From NCBI RefSeq assembly GCF_019038435.1, contig NZ_JAGPOX010000016.1, positions 1 to 64,000 on the forward strand: DNA of 64,000 nucleotides. Reading direction: 5' to 3'. This document shows, in pieces, positions 26,850 through 36,190 of this stretch (position 1 is its first letter; every line of letters starts with the position of its first letter). The notes under the pieces were generated by a model that worked only from the letters and a program-made list of their open reading frames with translations, was not told where the DNA came from and made no database searches. Source of the stretch: Nocardia alni. Its GTDB lineage: Bacteria; Actinomycetota; Actinomycetes; Mycobacteriales; Mycobacteriaceae. The position numbers and the translations under genes were made by a program.

Positions 26850-27605
26850 GTGACCATCGACACGACCATCGGGCGGGACCGGCCCGTCGCCCCGGAGACC
26901 ACCGACGCGCCGCACCCCCTGGACGACCCGGTACGCACCTCGCTGCACGGCGAGCACCATCGGTTCGCGACCTGGTCGGGCCGGATCGGCCGTTACGACC
27001 CGCAGGTCACCCGGTTCGTCGGCCACCCGCCACAGCTCGACCAGCAGGATTGGGCCGACCTGGCCGTCATTCTCGGACCCGGCGGCGCCACCGGCTTGCG
27101 CGGCGCGGGTCACGTGCCGCCCGACGGCTGGACCGTTCTGGACGAGAAGGGCTCTGTGCAGATGGACGGCACCGCCCTGCGCGTGGCCCACGACCCGGAA
27201 CTCGAGGTGCTCACCCCGGCGGACGTGCCCGAGATCCTGGACCTGATCGCCCGCACCGAACCCGGCCCGTTCACTTCGCGAACCATCGAAATGGGCACCT
27301 ACCTGGGCCTTCGGGTGAACGGTCGGTTGGTGGCGATGGCCGGTGAACGCCTGCACCCGCCCGGCTGGACCGAGATCAGCGCCGTCTGCACCGACGCCGA
27401 GTTCCGCGGCCGCGGTATCGCCACCCGCCTCGTCCGCGCGGTGGGCGCGGGTATCCGCGACCGCGGCGAGATCCCGTTCCTGCACGCCCTCGCCACGAAC
27501 ACCACCGCCATCAGCCTCTACGAGACCCTCGGCTTCACCCTGCGCAATCGTTCGGTCCTCACCATCGTGCAAGCCCCGGACGCGCCATCAGCGTTCCGGT
27601 CATAG
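26850..27605 (+). CDS. GNAT-family N-acetyltransferase
   Basis: A 251-residue protein. GTG 26850 is taken as start; the frame is open further upstream only as a shadow of the divergent gene. A non-catalytic N-terminal part (1-120) precedes a FR47-type GNAT domain (about 130-245) with the acetyl-CoA loop FRGRGIATRLVRAV (R-G-x-G-x-A) and ALATNTTAISLYETLGF. It would transfer an acetyl group from acetyl-CoA to an amine of unknown substrate. It shares a 125-base divergent intergenic region with the monooxygenase operon. Confidence 0.85.
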   Translation: MTIDTTIGRDRPVAPETTDAPHPLDDPVRTSLHGEHHRFATWSGRIGRYDPQVTRFVGHPPQLDQQDWADLAVILGPGGATGLRGAGHVPPDGWTVLDEKGSVQMDGTALRVAHDPELEVLTPADVPEILDLIARTEPGPFTSRTIEMGTYLGLRVNGRLVAMAGERLHPPGWTEISAVCTDAEFRGRGIATRLVRAVGAGIRDRGEIPFLHALATNTTAISLYETLGFTLRNRSVLTIVQAPDAPSAFRS

Positions 27606-27642
27606 TGCCGCCGATTCCGCACTACGGGGACCAGACAGCGCA

Positions 27643-30012
27643 CTATCTGTTCAGCAATCTGCCGACTCTCGCATGCGGCGCCGCCCAGCCGGGGCGCACC
27701 GGATTGGCTCCCGGCGGCGCAAGGGAGTTCCATGGCGTCCGCTTGGCCCCCGACGCCCACTGATCGGTGTCGGTGGCGGCGGAGATGATCTCCCGGACGT
27801 CCCTGAGTCGCTGTGGATCGCTCGGATTCCGCAGCGCCGCGTCGACGGAATCCAGGCTGAGCTCCGCATGCCTGTTGCCGATCCACTGGAGCATGCGTTC
27901 GGCGTTGAGCTGGTCGACTCCGGCCAATGTTCCGGTGGCCGCGGTGAGATCACCGTTCGCCACCTGCTGCAGCTGTTTGATCTTGGTAGCGGCCGGGTTT
28001 GTCATGTAGTCGGTGACGAAGCTGCGCTGCGGTCCGAAGGCGGCGCCGGCGTCGAGGGTGACGCCTCCGGGGTTGGCGCGCTGGAAGCTGAACGCGGCCG
28101 CCTGCAATGTCGCCAGATCCGCGGCGACCTCCTCGGGATCACCGGTGCCGTCCACCAGTCGAAGCGAGGAGTCCTGGGCCCGTTGCACGGCGGCGACCAT
28201 GCGGCCCAGGCGCTTGTCACCGAGGGTCCACGTACCCGAGTTCGCCTCGACGATTCCCCAGGAGCGGATCGCGTTGAGCTTGACCCTCTCGTTGGTGAAT
28301 CCGGCGCCCGTCAGCGCCGCGTAGGCGTCGCTCACCTTGCCACCGACATCATCCAGGCCGGTCAGGGCCGCCGCGGCGCCACGCACGGTATTGACACCGC
28401 CGGCCCGCTCGGCGGCCTGCCGGGCGGCGGTCGAGAACAGCCTGCGGTTCATGTACGACTGGGCATAGAACCCCGTCTCGCCGCCGACTCCCTCGCCACC
28501 CCAGAATCCCCACTGCCCCAGCGATGCCGCCTTTTCCCGCCGCGCGAATTTCCGCAGCGGCGTCCGGGTTCCGAACAGCCACTCGGTCACCGGCGAATTG
28601 TTGAACGTGCCGGCCGCGGCGAGATCCACGAGCAGCCTGTTCGACGCCAGCGAGTGGCTCGCCCCGACGGCGCCCATACCCAGCGCCGCGCCGCCGCCGG
28701 AACCCGCCGTACCCGACCCGGCGCCGCCCTGGATGCCGAGGGCGAACTTGTTGGCGAGCCACTCGTTTCCGTGCTCCAGGCTGCGGCCGATGCGGCGCAG
28801 CTGCGAGATCGCGATGACCTCCACGATCCCGCCGACGACGAAGACGGCCATCACCTCGCCACCGGCCATATCGAACAGATCACCCAGGAACAGCACGTAC
28901 ACGCCGAGGAAGACGGTGAAGATCGTCATCCGCGCCGCCGCGACCACCCCGTCGACCATGTTGCGCACCAGGAATGTCTGGGTGACGCCATAGACGAATC
29001 CGCCCGCGGCGAATCCGAAGATCGACAACAGTCCGTGGTAGATCGTGTCGAGCGCGGACTTGATGATCTTGATCGCCAGGTAGGCCCCGAACAGCAGCAG
29101 TAACGCTCCCAGCAGCAGGATCAGCAGGCCCGTCCCGATCTGATCGAAACTCGGATTGTTCGCCGACGCCTGCGCGGCCGAGTCCCCGCATCCGGCGAGA
29201 CCGTTCTTCACCCGGGTTTCGCTGCCCGCGGCGACTCCCGCCGACCACGCCGCGCGGCAGGCTGCATCGTTGTCGATGACATGCCCGAAGTTCCACACCT
29301 GCAACGGATGTCGGGCGAAGTCGTCGGCCAGCATGCCCTGCATCGTCGCCACCAGAGCGGTCGGATCGGTGGTGTCCTGCCCGTCCAATCCGGCCGCCAC
29401 CGAGATGCCCAGATTCCGCCCCTGCGCCAGCAGGCCATCGGAGGAGAACGTATCGGCCAGTGGCGCGGCCAGATACAGCGGCCCGATCACCGCGACCGCG
29501 AGCATGGTCGCGACCTGCAGCGTCGCCTTCGAATAGTGGCCGCGGACAACGAAATACGCGACGAAGAACGCGCCGATGGCCGCGGCGGTGACCAGCATGA
29601 TCGGCGTGGCGATCTGTCCGCTGAGGCTGTGCGCGATCCCGGTCAGCGGCTTGGCGAACCACTGCAGCCAGCTGAAGCTCAGGGCATAACCGATCAACCA
29701 GATGGCCGTCGTCACAATGATTTTCCAGCCCGCGAACTCCAGGCCGAGCACCGTCGAGACGGCGGTGTCCCCCGGATTCAGCAGGCTGCCGTGGTTGGTG
29801 GCGTACAGATAGTTCGACAGCTGCACACCATAGGTATCGGTGATGTGCATCCAGCCGAGCGCACTGCTGGTGGACGATTCGGCGGCCAGCGCCCCGGTCC
29901 CGGCGCGGGCCGTTGCGCCCAGCACGCCGGGGAATACGACGAGTCCGAAGACGGCCGCCACGGCCCGCAGGAGCCAACGCCTCCCGAGCGATATGTAGTT
30001 GTTCCCCACCAC
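27643..30012 (-). CDS. Large polytopic membrane protein, TrbL/VirB6-like layout
   Basis: About 789 residues if GTG 30012 (or 30009) starts it; the frame is open to 30210 but that extension is basic and composition-poor. A signal-like helix (RWLLRAVAAVFGLVVFPGVLG) is followed by about seven membrane helices between residues 90 and 480, with a Cys-bearing loop (DAACRAAW, LAGCGDSA), then a 300-residue soluble C-terminus containing a Gly/Ala-rich linker. The layout resembles TrbL/VirB6-type conjugation membrane proteins, but no other transfer gene is in the window. Function unknown. Confidence 0.6.
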   Translation of the reverse strand: MVGNNYISLGRRWLLRAVAAVFGLVVFPGVLGATARAGTGALAAESSTSSALGWMHITDTYGVQLSNYLYATNHGSLLNPGDTAVSTVLGLEFAGWKIIVTTAIWLIGYALSFSWLQWFAKPLTGIAHSLSGQIATPIMLVTAAAIGAFFVAYFVVRGHYSKATLQVATMLAVAVIGPLYLAAPLADTFSSDGLLAQGRNLGISVAAGLDGQDTTDPTALVATMQGMLADDFARHPLQVWNFGHVIDNDAACRAAWSAGVAAGSETRVKNGLAGCGDSAAQASANNPSFDQIGTGLLILLLGALLLLFGAYLAIKIIKSALDTIYHGLLSIFGFAAGGFVYGVTQTFLVRNMVDGVVAAARMTIFTVFLGVYVLFLGDLFDMAGGEVMAVFVVGGIVEVIAISQLRRIGRSLEHGNEWLANKFALGIQGGAGSGTAGSGGGAALGMGAVGASHSLASNRLLVDLAAAGTFNNSPVTEWLFGTRTPLRKFARREKAASLGQWGFWGGEGVGGETGFYAQSYMNRRLFSTAARQAAERAGGVNTVRGAAAALTGLDDVGGKVSDAYAALTGAGFTNERVKLNAIRSWGIVEANSGTWTLGDKRLGRMVAAVQRAQDSSLRLVDGTGDPEEVAADLATLQAAAFSFQRANPGGVTLDAGAAFGPQRSFVTDYMTNPAATKIKQLQQVANGDLTAATGTLAGVDQLNAERMLQWIGNRHAELSLDSVDAALRNPSDPQRLRDVREIISAATDTDQWASGAKRTPWNSLAPPGANPVRPGWAAPHARVGRLLNR

Positions 30013-30268
30013 GACCCGATTCGCCTTCCGCACGCCGTTCGAGCACGACAAAGGAGTGACCGCACATCGGGGCTGCTCAACAGTCCCCGGAAAGCCACTT
30101 GCGAAGTTAACGTGACGGTATGAACGACCGCGGTCCGGCTTGCGAATAGCGCGCGACGAAAACCCTTCGGCGCGTTGGGATTCGTTCGTGCGGCGACGCC
30201 GGCTGTTCACCTTCCGGTCATCACCGGCGTCGCTGCGAACTCCTTTCCCTGCTCGTATGAGATCTACG

Positions 30269-31585
30269 TCACGGCACGCCGACCGGGAGGCCGCAGTTGT
30301 TGGCCGAGTCGACCTGCGCGCAGGGCGCCGGGGGATGGGTCGGGCGATAGTTGCCGGGTACCCCGCCGGCCGCGATCACGTCCCGGAAGGCGCCGACGCC
30401 GTCGGTGGGTATGCGGGCCAGCCGGGCGTCGCCGACGACGTCGACGGTATACAGGCCGAATCGCGGTGTGTAGCTGCCCCATTCGTAGTTGTCGTTCAGG
30501 CTCCAGTAGTTGTAGCCGATGACGTTCACGCCGTCGGCCTTGGCGCGCTGGACCCAGTAGACGGTGTCGCGGAGGTGACCGGCGCGGGTGTAGCCGTCGG
30601 CGCGCGGGCGGCCGTTCTCGGTCGTCATGCCGTTCTCCACGATGTACAGCGGCTTGTTCGGGAACTGCCGTGCGTAGTGGCGCAGCGCGTAGTAGATGCC
30701 CTCGGTATGTACCGGCAGGTCCCACAGGTTCCCGCTGCCGCCGGACGCCCAGTAGTAGTCGATACCGAGGAAGTCGAAGTTCTCACCGATCAGGTCGAGG
30801 AATCTGTGGTTCACATCGAGGCCGACCCCGGGCACGTAGCCGAGGTTGCTGGTGACGAGCGCATTCGGGCGTAGGGCATGGATGGAGGCGAAGGCCGCGT
30901 TGTGGACCGCGGCGAGCCGGTTCAGCATCGGCTCGCGCTGGGCCTGGCTGATCCGGCCGATGCGTTGTTCGCTGCCGATGTAGGCGATGGGCTCGTTGAT
31001 GGTCACCCAGATCGGCCGGTAGCGGTCGAAACGCTGTACGACGGCGGCGGCATTGGCCAGCCAGAGCCCGATCATCGCGTCGGTGTTCCAGCCGCCCATA
31101 TCGGCCACCCAGCCCGGGTAAACCCAGTGGTCGAGGGTCAGCATCGGTGTCATGCCGTGGCGGACAATGGTTTCCACGATCTGCCCATAGTGGTTCAGCG
31201 CCTGCTCGTCCCAGATGAGCGGCCTGGGCTGCACCCTGGCCCACTCGATACTCATGCGGTACACCCCCGCGCCCATCGCCCGCGCGTTACCGATGTCCTC
31301 CGCGTAGCGATCCCAGAACCGCACCGAGTTGTAATACGGCTCGGCCCTGCCGGAGCTGACGAAGCGGCTCCAATTGCTGTCGGGCGCATAACCTTCGGTC
31401 TGGAATCCGGACGTCGAGACGCCCCAGAAGAAATTACCGCCCAGCTGCGCGACCGCGCCCGCCGATTCCCTGAGCGGCCCCCCGAGCCCGGAAGGCGGCG
31501 TACCCCCGGCCGTACCCCGTGTGACCAGGGCGGCCGCCGCCGCCGCGCACCCTGCCAAGACTTGACGTCGGTTAGGTGTTCCCAT
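30269..31585 (-). CDS. Exported glycoside hydrolase family 1 enzyme
   Basis: A 438-residue protein. ATG 31585 has GGAG three bases upstream; TTG 31603 is in frame but has none. The N-terminus (NRRQVLAGCAAAAAALVTRG) is a twin-arginine-type signal. The GH1 barrel shows FFWGVSTSGFQTEG, acid/base Glu in VTINEPIAY and nucleophile Glu in YIVENGM. GH1 members are beta-glucosidases, galactosidases or related retaining enzymes. It ends in a Cys-containing tail (APCAQVDSANNCGLP) that may form a disulfide outside the cell. A second GH1 gene lies at 43257-44525. Confidence 0.9.
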   Translation of the reverse strand: MGTPNRRQVLAGCAAAAAALVTRGTAGGTPPSGLGGPLRESAGAVAQLGGNFFWGVSTSGFQTEGYAPDSNWSRFVSSGRAEPYYNSVRFWDRYAEDIGNARAMGAGVYRMSIEWARVQPRPLIWDEQALNHYGQIVETIVRHGMTPMLTLDHWVYPGWVADMGGWNTDAMIGLWLANAAAVVQRFDRYRPIWVTINEPIAYIGSEQRIGRISQAQREPMLNRLAAVHNAAFASIHALRPNALVTSNLGYVPGVGLDVNHRFLDLIGENFDFLGIDYYWASGGSGNLWDLPVHTEGIYYALRHYARQFPNKPLYIVENGMTTENGRPRADGYTRAGHLRDTVYWVQRAKADGVNVIGYNYWSLNDNYEWGSYTPRFGLYTVDVVGDARLARIPTDGVGAFRDVIAAGGVPGNYRPTHPPAPCAQVDSANNCGLPVGVP

Positions 31586-31933
31586 TCGCTCCAGGGTAGC
31601 CAAAACTATTGCAACATAAACGAAATTCCGCCCATGGGCGGGTCGGATCGACCGCTGGGGCCCGGCCCGGGAGTTCTCACAGGTGGGAACAGCGGTGGCG
31701 GAACTACGGGCTCATGTGCGTATCGTGCTTCTGCGAACACGCTTGTTGCACGAACACATTCCTTCATCCGGACATCGCGTCCGGGTGAAGTCACGATGCG
31801 GATGGGGTACCGCCGTATTGCGCTACCGTGACCTCTCAGCGGATGCCGATCGGCGGTTCGGCGTCCTCCGCACAGTGATCCCATCTCGGGGACGGGTCCG
31901 CTCTCGGCCCGTCCCCGGGATGGTCTCGGGCAG
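31586..31933 (-). other. Gene-free stretch between GH1 and beta-propeller genes
   Basis: These 348 bases hold no convincing gene. They contain the upstream region of the GH1 gene, which is AT-richer near 31600-31630, and the terminator-like hairpin of the beta-propeller gene at 31887-31917. Confidence 0.5.
31887..31917 (-). terminator. GC-rich hairpin downstream of the beta-propeller gene
   Basis: A perfect ten-base-pair stem (CGGGGACGGG with CCCGTCCCCG) and an eleven-base loop lie 17 bases beyond the stop of the minus-strand beta-propeller gene. There is no T-run, as is common for actinobacterial terminators. Confidence 0.6.
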
Positions 31934-33097
31934 TCAGCGGTTGGCCGCGATGGACAGCACCGTGACCGCGTTCGCCTCCTCGGCGGCGACGAAGGCATAC
32001 CGGTCGTCGGGTGACACCGCAACGTCATCGGGGCCCGCACCGACCCCCAGTGTCGCCGTGACCTGCCGGGTGGCGGTGTCCAGGACGGAGACGGAACCCG
32101 ATCCGTTGTCGGCCACATAGGCGTGGCGGCCATCGCGCGCGTAGGCGATCGACTGCGGATTCTGGCCCACCGCGGTGGTGGTGACCCGCAGGGTGGCCGT
32201 GTCGATGAAGGATACCGAGGCGGCGTTGTAGCTGGCCACCAATGCCTGGCTGCCGTCGGGGGACACCACGACGCAGTGTGGTGACTCGGGCACCGGAATC
32301 GTCGCGCGGACAGTGCGTCCGGCGACGTCGATCACCGACACCAGGTTGGACTCGTGATCGGCGACGAAGGCGGTCTTCCCATCCGGAGTGAAGCTGATCC
32401 AGTGCGGATTGGGGGCCACGGGAATGGTTGCCACCACCGTATCGGTCGAGGTGTCGATCACCGACAACGCGGACGAATCGTGATCGGGCACCCAGACCTC
32501 GCCGCCGTTCGGGGTGACGGCAAGGGAGTAGGGGCGCAGGCCGACCGGAATGTCGTCGAGGATCGCATTGCTGGCGATATCGAGGACCTCCACCACACCG
32601 GCGTCGTTGTCCCCGTAGGTGCTGATGTACGCGTGCCGCCCATCCGGCGTGAAGGAAGCGAAGCGTGGCGGCAACGGGGTGTAGATCATCGGCGCTGCCG
32701 CACCCTGCCCCAGCGCGAGCCCGTACACCCGATGATCGCCGCCGATCACCAGGCCCTGCCAGCCCGCGGGAGGTACGGCGAGCGCCTGCGGTGCGGGGAC
32801 CGGGACCTTGCCCATGACAACGGGTTCGGCGATCGATGGCGCCGGGTGCAGGATGGCGGATGACGCCGAGGACGGAGCGTACGGCGAGGGTACGGCGGAT
32901 CGCGATGCGGGCAGGGCGGCGGTCGCTCCGCGTGTGCTGTTCTTGTCGCCGATCATCACAACCAGCAGGGCGCCGGCGAGCAGCAGCGCCACCAGCGTGA
33001 CCGCCGCGAATACCAGCCACCACAGCTGTCCCGATCGGATTCGGCGCCAAGACCTGCCAGGCGCAACGACTTCCGAGGCTTCCCGTGACCTCACCAC
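31934..33097 (-). CDS. Membrane-anchored YVTN-type beta-propeller protein
   Basis: A 387-residue protein from GTG 33097. A basic cytosolic N-terminus and one membrane helix (about 26-50) are followed by a Ser/Pro/Ala linker and a beta-propeller from about residue 105. At least six blades carry the repeat form P.......PDG..A.V.......VSVID..T..V.ATI.V. Known YVTN/YncE-type proteins are extracellular binding scaffolds. No enzymatic motif is seen. It lies downstream of sthA on the same strand with a 55-base gap and may be co-transcribed. Confidence 0.8.
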   Translation of the reverse strand: MVRSREASEVVAPGRSWRRIRSGQLWWLVFAAVTLVALLLAGALLVVMIGDKNSTRGATAALPASRSAVPSPYAPSSASSAILHPAPSIAEPVVMGKVPVPAPQALAVPPAGWQGLVIGGDHRVYGLALGQGAAAPMIYTPLPPRFASFTPDGRHAYISTYGDNDAGVVEVLDIASNAILDDIPVGLRPYSLAVTPNGGEVWVPDHDSSALSVIDTSTDTVVATIPVAPNPHWISFTPDGKTAFVADHESNLVSVIDVAGRTVRATIPVPESPHCVVVSPDGSQALVASYNAASVSFIDTATLRVTTTAVGQNPQSIAYARDGRHAYVADNGSGSVSVLDTATRQVTATLGVGAGPDDVAVSPDDRYAFVAAEEANAVTVLSIAANR

Positions 33098-33152
33098 TGA
33101 AGTATCCGCCGAACCTGCCGGACAGGTGGTCCGTTCCGGCAGGCGCCGACAA

Positions 33153-34553
33153 TCAGTCCATATGCTCGATCTGGCGGATCTTGTTCATCGCGTCCAGCGC
33201 GGCCACCTTGTAGCTCTCGGCGAGGGTGGGGTAGTTGAAGACGGCGTCGACCAGGTAGTCGACCGTGCCGCCGCAGCCCATCACGGCCTGGCCGATGTGC
33301 ACGAGTTCGGTTGCGCCGGTGCCGAAGACGTGGACGCCGAGGATTTCCTTGGTCTCGGAGCAGACCAGCAGTTTCAGGACGCCGTAGGAGTCGCCGATGA
33401 TCTGGCCGCGGGCCAGTTCGCGGTAGCGCGAGACACCGACCTCGAACGGTTTGCGGATGGCGGTGAGTTCGTCCTCGGTCTGGCCGATGAAGCTGATCTC
33501 CGGAATCGTGTAGATGCCGATCGGCTGCAGCGCCGACAGCGTATGCACCGGCTCGCCGCAGGCGTGGTGCGCGGCCAGGCGGCCCTGCTCCATCGAGGTC
33601 GCGGCCAGCGCCGGGAAGCCGATCACATCGCCGACCGCGTAGATGTGCGGGACCTCGGTGCGGAAATGCTCGTCGACGGTGACCCGGCCGCGCTTGTCCG
33701 CGCTCAGGCCCGCCTTCTCCAGCCGCAGGCCGGCGGTCATGCCCTGACGACCGGCCGAATACATCACCACCTCGGCCGGAATCTTCTTGCCGCTCTCCAT
33801 GATCGCGATCGCTCCGCGCGGATGCCGCTCGACCGCCGTGACGGTCTCCCGGAACCGGAAGGTGACGGCCAGATCGCGCAGGTGGTACTTGAGCGCCTCG
33901 ACCACCTCGATATCGCAGAAGTCCAGCATCCGCTCCCGCGACTCCACCACGGTCACCTTGGTGCCCAGCGCGGCGAACATGGACGCGTACTCGATGCCGA
34001 TGACACCCGCACCGATGATGATCATCGACTGCGGCACCCGCTCGAGCTGCAGGATGCCATCGGAATCGATGATGGTCCTACCGTCGAAATCCACCGTATC
34101 CGGCCGTGCCGGCTGGGTTCCGGTGGCGATGACGATCTTGTCGGCGGTGACCTTCAGCTCCTGCCCGGTGCCATCGATCACCTCGATCGTGTGCTCGTCC
34201 ACGAACGCGCCCAATCCGGGCAGGAGCGCCACGTGATTGCGCGCGAGCTGGTTGCGGATCACGTCGATCTCGCGCCCGATCACGTGCTGGGCGCGCGAGA
34301 GCAGATCGGTGACGGTGATGTCTTCCTTGACCCGATAGCTCTGCCCGTACATCTCGCGCTGACTCAGGCCCGTGAGATACAGCACGGCCTCGCGCAGCGT
34401 CTTGGACGGGATGGTGCCGGTGTTGATGCACACCCCACCGATCATGTCGCGGCGCTCCACCACGGCCGCGCGTTTGCCGAGCTTCGCGGTGGCGATGGCC
34501 GCCTTCTGACCGCCGGGACCGGACCCGAGGACGAGCACGTCGTAGTCGTACAT
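33153..34553 (-). CDS. sthA: Soluble pyridine nucleotide transhydrogenase
   Basis: A 466-residue flavoprotein of the disulfide-reductase superfamily, with FAD motif GSGPGG at 9-14, NAD(P) motif [11 protein letters not shown] at about 180-190, second FAD motif IYAVGDVIG and a C-terminal dimer domain. The redox CxxxxC is replaced by [14 protein letters not shown], where only the first Cys remains; this is the diagnostic feature of SthA, which moves hydride between NADPH and NAD+ without a disulfide. Length and sequence are full. It stands alone, preceded by a hairpin belonging to the gene upstream. Confidence 0.94.
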   Translation of the reverse strand: MYDYDVLVLGSGPGGQKAAIATAKLGKRAAVVERRDMIGGVCINTGTIPSKTLREAVLYLTGLSQREMYGQSYRVKEDITVTDLLSRAQHVIGREIDVIRNQLARNHVALLPGLGAFVDEHTIEVIDGTGQELKVTADKIVIATGTQPARPDTVDFDGRTIIDSDGILQLERVPQSMIIIGAGVIGIEYASMFAALGTKVTVVESRERMLDFCDIEVVEALKYHLRDLAVTFRFRETVTAVERHPRGAIAIMESGKKIPAEVVMYSAGRQGMTAGLRLEKAGLSADKRGRVTVDEHFRTEVPHIYAVGDVIGFPALAATSMEQGRLAAHHACGEPVHTLSALQPIGIYTIPEISFIGQTEDELTAIRKPFEVGVSRYRELARGQIIGDSYGVLKLLVCSETKEILGVHVFGTGATELVHIGQAVMGCGGTVDYLVDAVFNYPTLAESYKVAALDAMNKIRQIEHMD

Positions 34554-34609
34554 GGGGCTCAGTGTGCCAGCGTGAGGTTACATCCGCAGTCGGATGCCGG
34601 TGGATGAGG

Positions 34610-34651
34610 CAGTGGCCCCGCGCTCCTGGATGCCGGAGTGCGGGGCCACTG
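34610..34651 (-). terminator. Long hairpin downstream of the DUF732-like gene
   Basis: A perfect twelve-base-pair stem (CAGTGGCCCCGC with GCGGGGCCACTG) closes an 18-base loop that itself holds CTCC/GGAG. It lies 29 bases past the stop of the minus-strand secreted-protein gene and before sthA, so it probably insulates the two. Confidence 0.7.
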
Positions 34652-34679
34652 TGCGAATCATCGGAATCGGCAGGGTGTG

Positions 34680-35372
34680 TCAGTTACCCGCCGAGCCGGT
34701 GCCGAAAAGCCCGCCGCCGCCGGCTGGCTTTTTGGGATCGGTCTTACCGGACGGACCGTCCTGGACGGCGGTCTGGTCCTTCTTCGGGGCGCTGCTCTTA
34801 CCCTCGGTGTCCTGCTTGCCGGATGTGCTGCTCTTACTGTCGGAGTCCTTCTTGTCCGCGGTGCTCGCGGTACCGGAGGCGTCCTGTTTTCCGGCCGAAT
34901 CCTTATCGGCAGATCCGCGATCGCTCTGCGCGCTCGTATCGCTCGTCGTGCCCTGGGTGCTCTTGTCACCGTCGCCCTTGGCTCCGGTTGTCCCCGGGGC
35001 GTCGACCGTGCCGCCCTTGACGACATTCGGGCAGAGGTTGTCGAGCGCGGCCTGCCGGATCAGTGTGGTTTCACCCTCGGTGACATATACCTCCGGGTCC
35101 CACTTCAGGGCCTTGTCGGCCGTCTCGGCGGAATAGATCCCCTTGGCGACCTGGTCCTTGATGTAGGCACACGACCGCTGGCCCGCCTTGATCAGCGCGT
35201 CGGCGTCCTTTCCGGTCCCGGACTTCGCATCTTCCTTGTAGGCGGTCTGGTAGGTGTCGTCCAGCGCCTTCAGATACGCCCGTTCGGCGGTGGTCGCCGC
35301 CGAGGCCGTGCCGGAGAGCAGGCCGACGGTGGCGAATCCGCAGAGCAGCGTCGTTACAGCAGTCCTGTTCAA
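34680..35372 (-). CDS. Secreted DUF732-like protein with Lys/Asp/Ser-rich tail
   Basis: A 230-residue protein from TTG 35372, with AGAGGA five bases upstream. A Sec signal peptide (about 1-25, ending ASA) precedes a 95-residue helical domain with two Cys (RSCAYIKD and LDNLCPN) in the pattern of actinobacterial DUF732 secreted proteins. The last 110 residues are a low-complexity tail rich in Ser, Lys, Asp and Thr (SSTSGKQD, STADKKDSDSKS). The tail may span or bind the cell wall. No function is known for the family. Confidence 0.75.
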   Translation of the reverse strand: MNRTAVTTLLCGFATVGLLSGTASAATTAERAYLKALDDTYQTAYKEDAKSGTGKDADALIKAGQRSCAYIKDQVAKGIYSAETADKALKWDPEVYVTEGETTLIRQAALDNLCPNVVKGGTVDAPGTTGAKGDGDKSTQGTTSDTSAQSDRGSADKDSAGKQDASGTASTADKKDSDSKSSTSGKQDTEGKSSAPKKDQTAVQDGPSGKTDPKKPAGGGGLFGTGSAGN

Positions 35373-35675
35373 TCCAATCCTCTTTCACTGGGGGCGCGCC
35401 TGGGCGCGCCGAAATCCAACGAGCAGGGACGGTGTTGATGGTCGTTCGGCAACCAACATCGAGCGCGCATGCGGGTGGGTCCCGCAGGCTGATGTTTGCT
35501 GAATGTTGTCCAGATTCTGCTGAGCCTAGTGTCCGAATTTTTATGATGCACGGCACGGCACACCCGGCGTGTCGCGCTGGTCGGGAGGCTCGTTGCGAGG
35601 TACACGGCAGATAAGCGACCCGCGCGGGCGTAACCTTGATTTCCGCGACGGTCCGCGAGACGAGGGAGGGCGGAG
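35373..35675. other. Divergent intergenic region of about 300 bases
   Basis: It lies between the secreted DUF732-like gene and a small plus-strand gene and should hold both promoters. A palindrome GGCGCGCC-TGG-GCGCGCC is visible near 35392-35410 and could be an operator or hairpin in the leader of the secreted protein. No gene is supported. Confidence 0.4.
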
Positions 35676-36014
35676 ATGGCGCAGGTCTTGATCGCCGAGG
35701 TCAGTTCGGGCGGTAGTCCATGGAAGGGACAGCGAGACCGCTCGAGTGAGAACTTCTCGCTGGGCGAACTCCCCGCGGGAGCAACGGAATTGCTCTGGCG
35801 AACCGAACCCGATACCGCGAGCATCAGATTCAACGTGCTGTCCGACGTCAGGGCGAACCTCGACCAGCGTGTCCTGTCGAATATCGCCCCCGGCGCCAGA
35901 ACTCCGATACCGCGCGAGCGAGGGTTGTCGCGCCGGGGTTTCTATATCGCCAACCCCTCCGGCGCGAAGCAGGACACCTTCATCGTGCGGGTCTACGCCC
36001 TCGTGCCCGATTAG
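35676..36014 (+). CDS. Small hypothetical protein
   Basis: A 112-residue soluble protein; ATG 35676 is preceded by GGCGGAG. It has no signal peptide or membrane helix. The content of beta-forming segments (ELLWRTEPDTASIRFNVLS, RGFYIANPSGAKQDTFIVRVYAL) suggests a small beta-sandwich. I do not recognise the family. It is followed immediately by a short non-coding tandem repeat. Confidence 0.6.
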   Translation: MAQVLIAEVSSGGSPWKGQRDRSSENFSLGELPAGATELLWRTEPDTASIRFNVLSDVRANLDQRVLSNIAPGARTPIPRERGLSRRGFYIANPSGAKQDTFIVRVYALVPD

Positions 36015-36100
36015 TGCTGCAACGCCCCGTTATTCCGGTGGTGCTGCACCGCCCCTCCGCCATTCCGGTAGTGCCGCTCCGGCCCTCCGCCATTCCGGCA
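36014..36100 (+). repeat. Three-unit tandem repeat of about 30 bp
   Basis: Units at 36014-36040 (27 bases), 36041-36070 and 36071-36100 (30 bases each) share GTGCTGCACCGCCCC and CGCCATTCCGGT. It starts at the stop codon of the small gene and lies in the convergent intergenic region before the SDR gene. Confidence 0.7.
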
Positions 36101-36190
36101 CGCCTTTGGCTGGAATCCATATGTATTGGCGCAGTTGAATCCCGGCCAAGAGCGTGCCTGGACGACGAGTGATGCTGCCGGGCCAGGAGG

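Noticed and set aside
29281..30123. Plus-strand frame opposite the polytopic membrane protein
   Set aside because: Composition is His/Arg/Asp-rich as expected of an antisense frame, and no ribosome site is present.
32808..34607. 599-codon plus-strand frame opposite sthA
   Set aside because: It runs entirely antisense to a clearly recognisable SthA.
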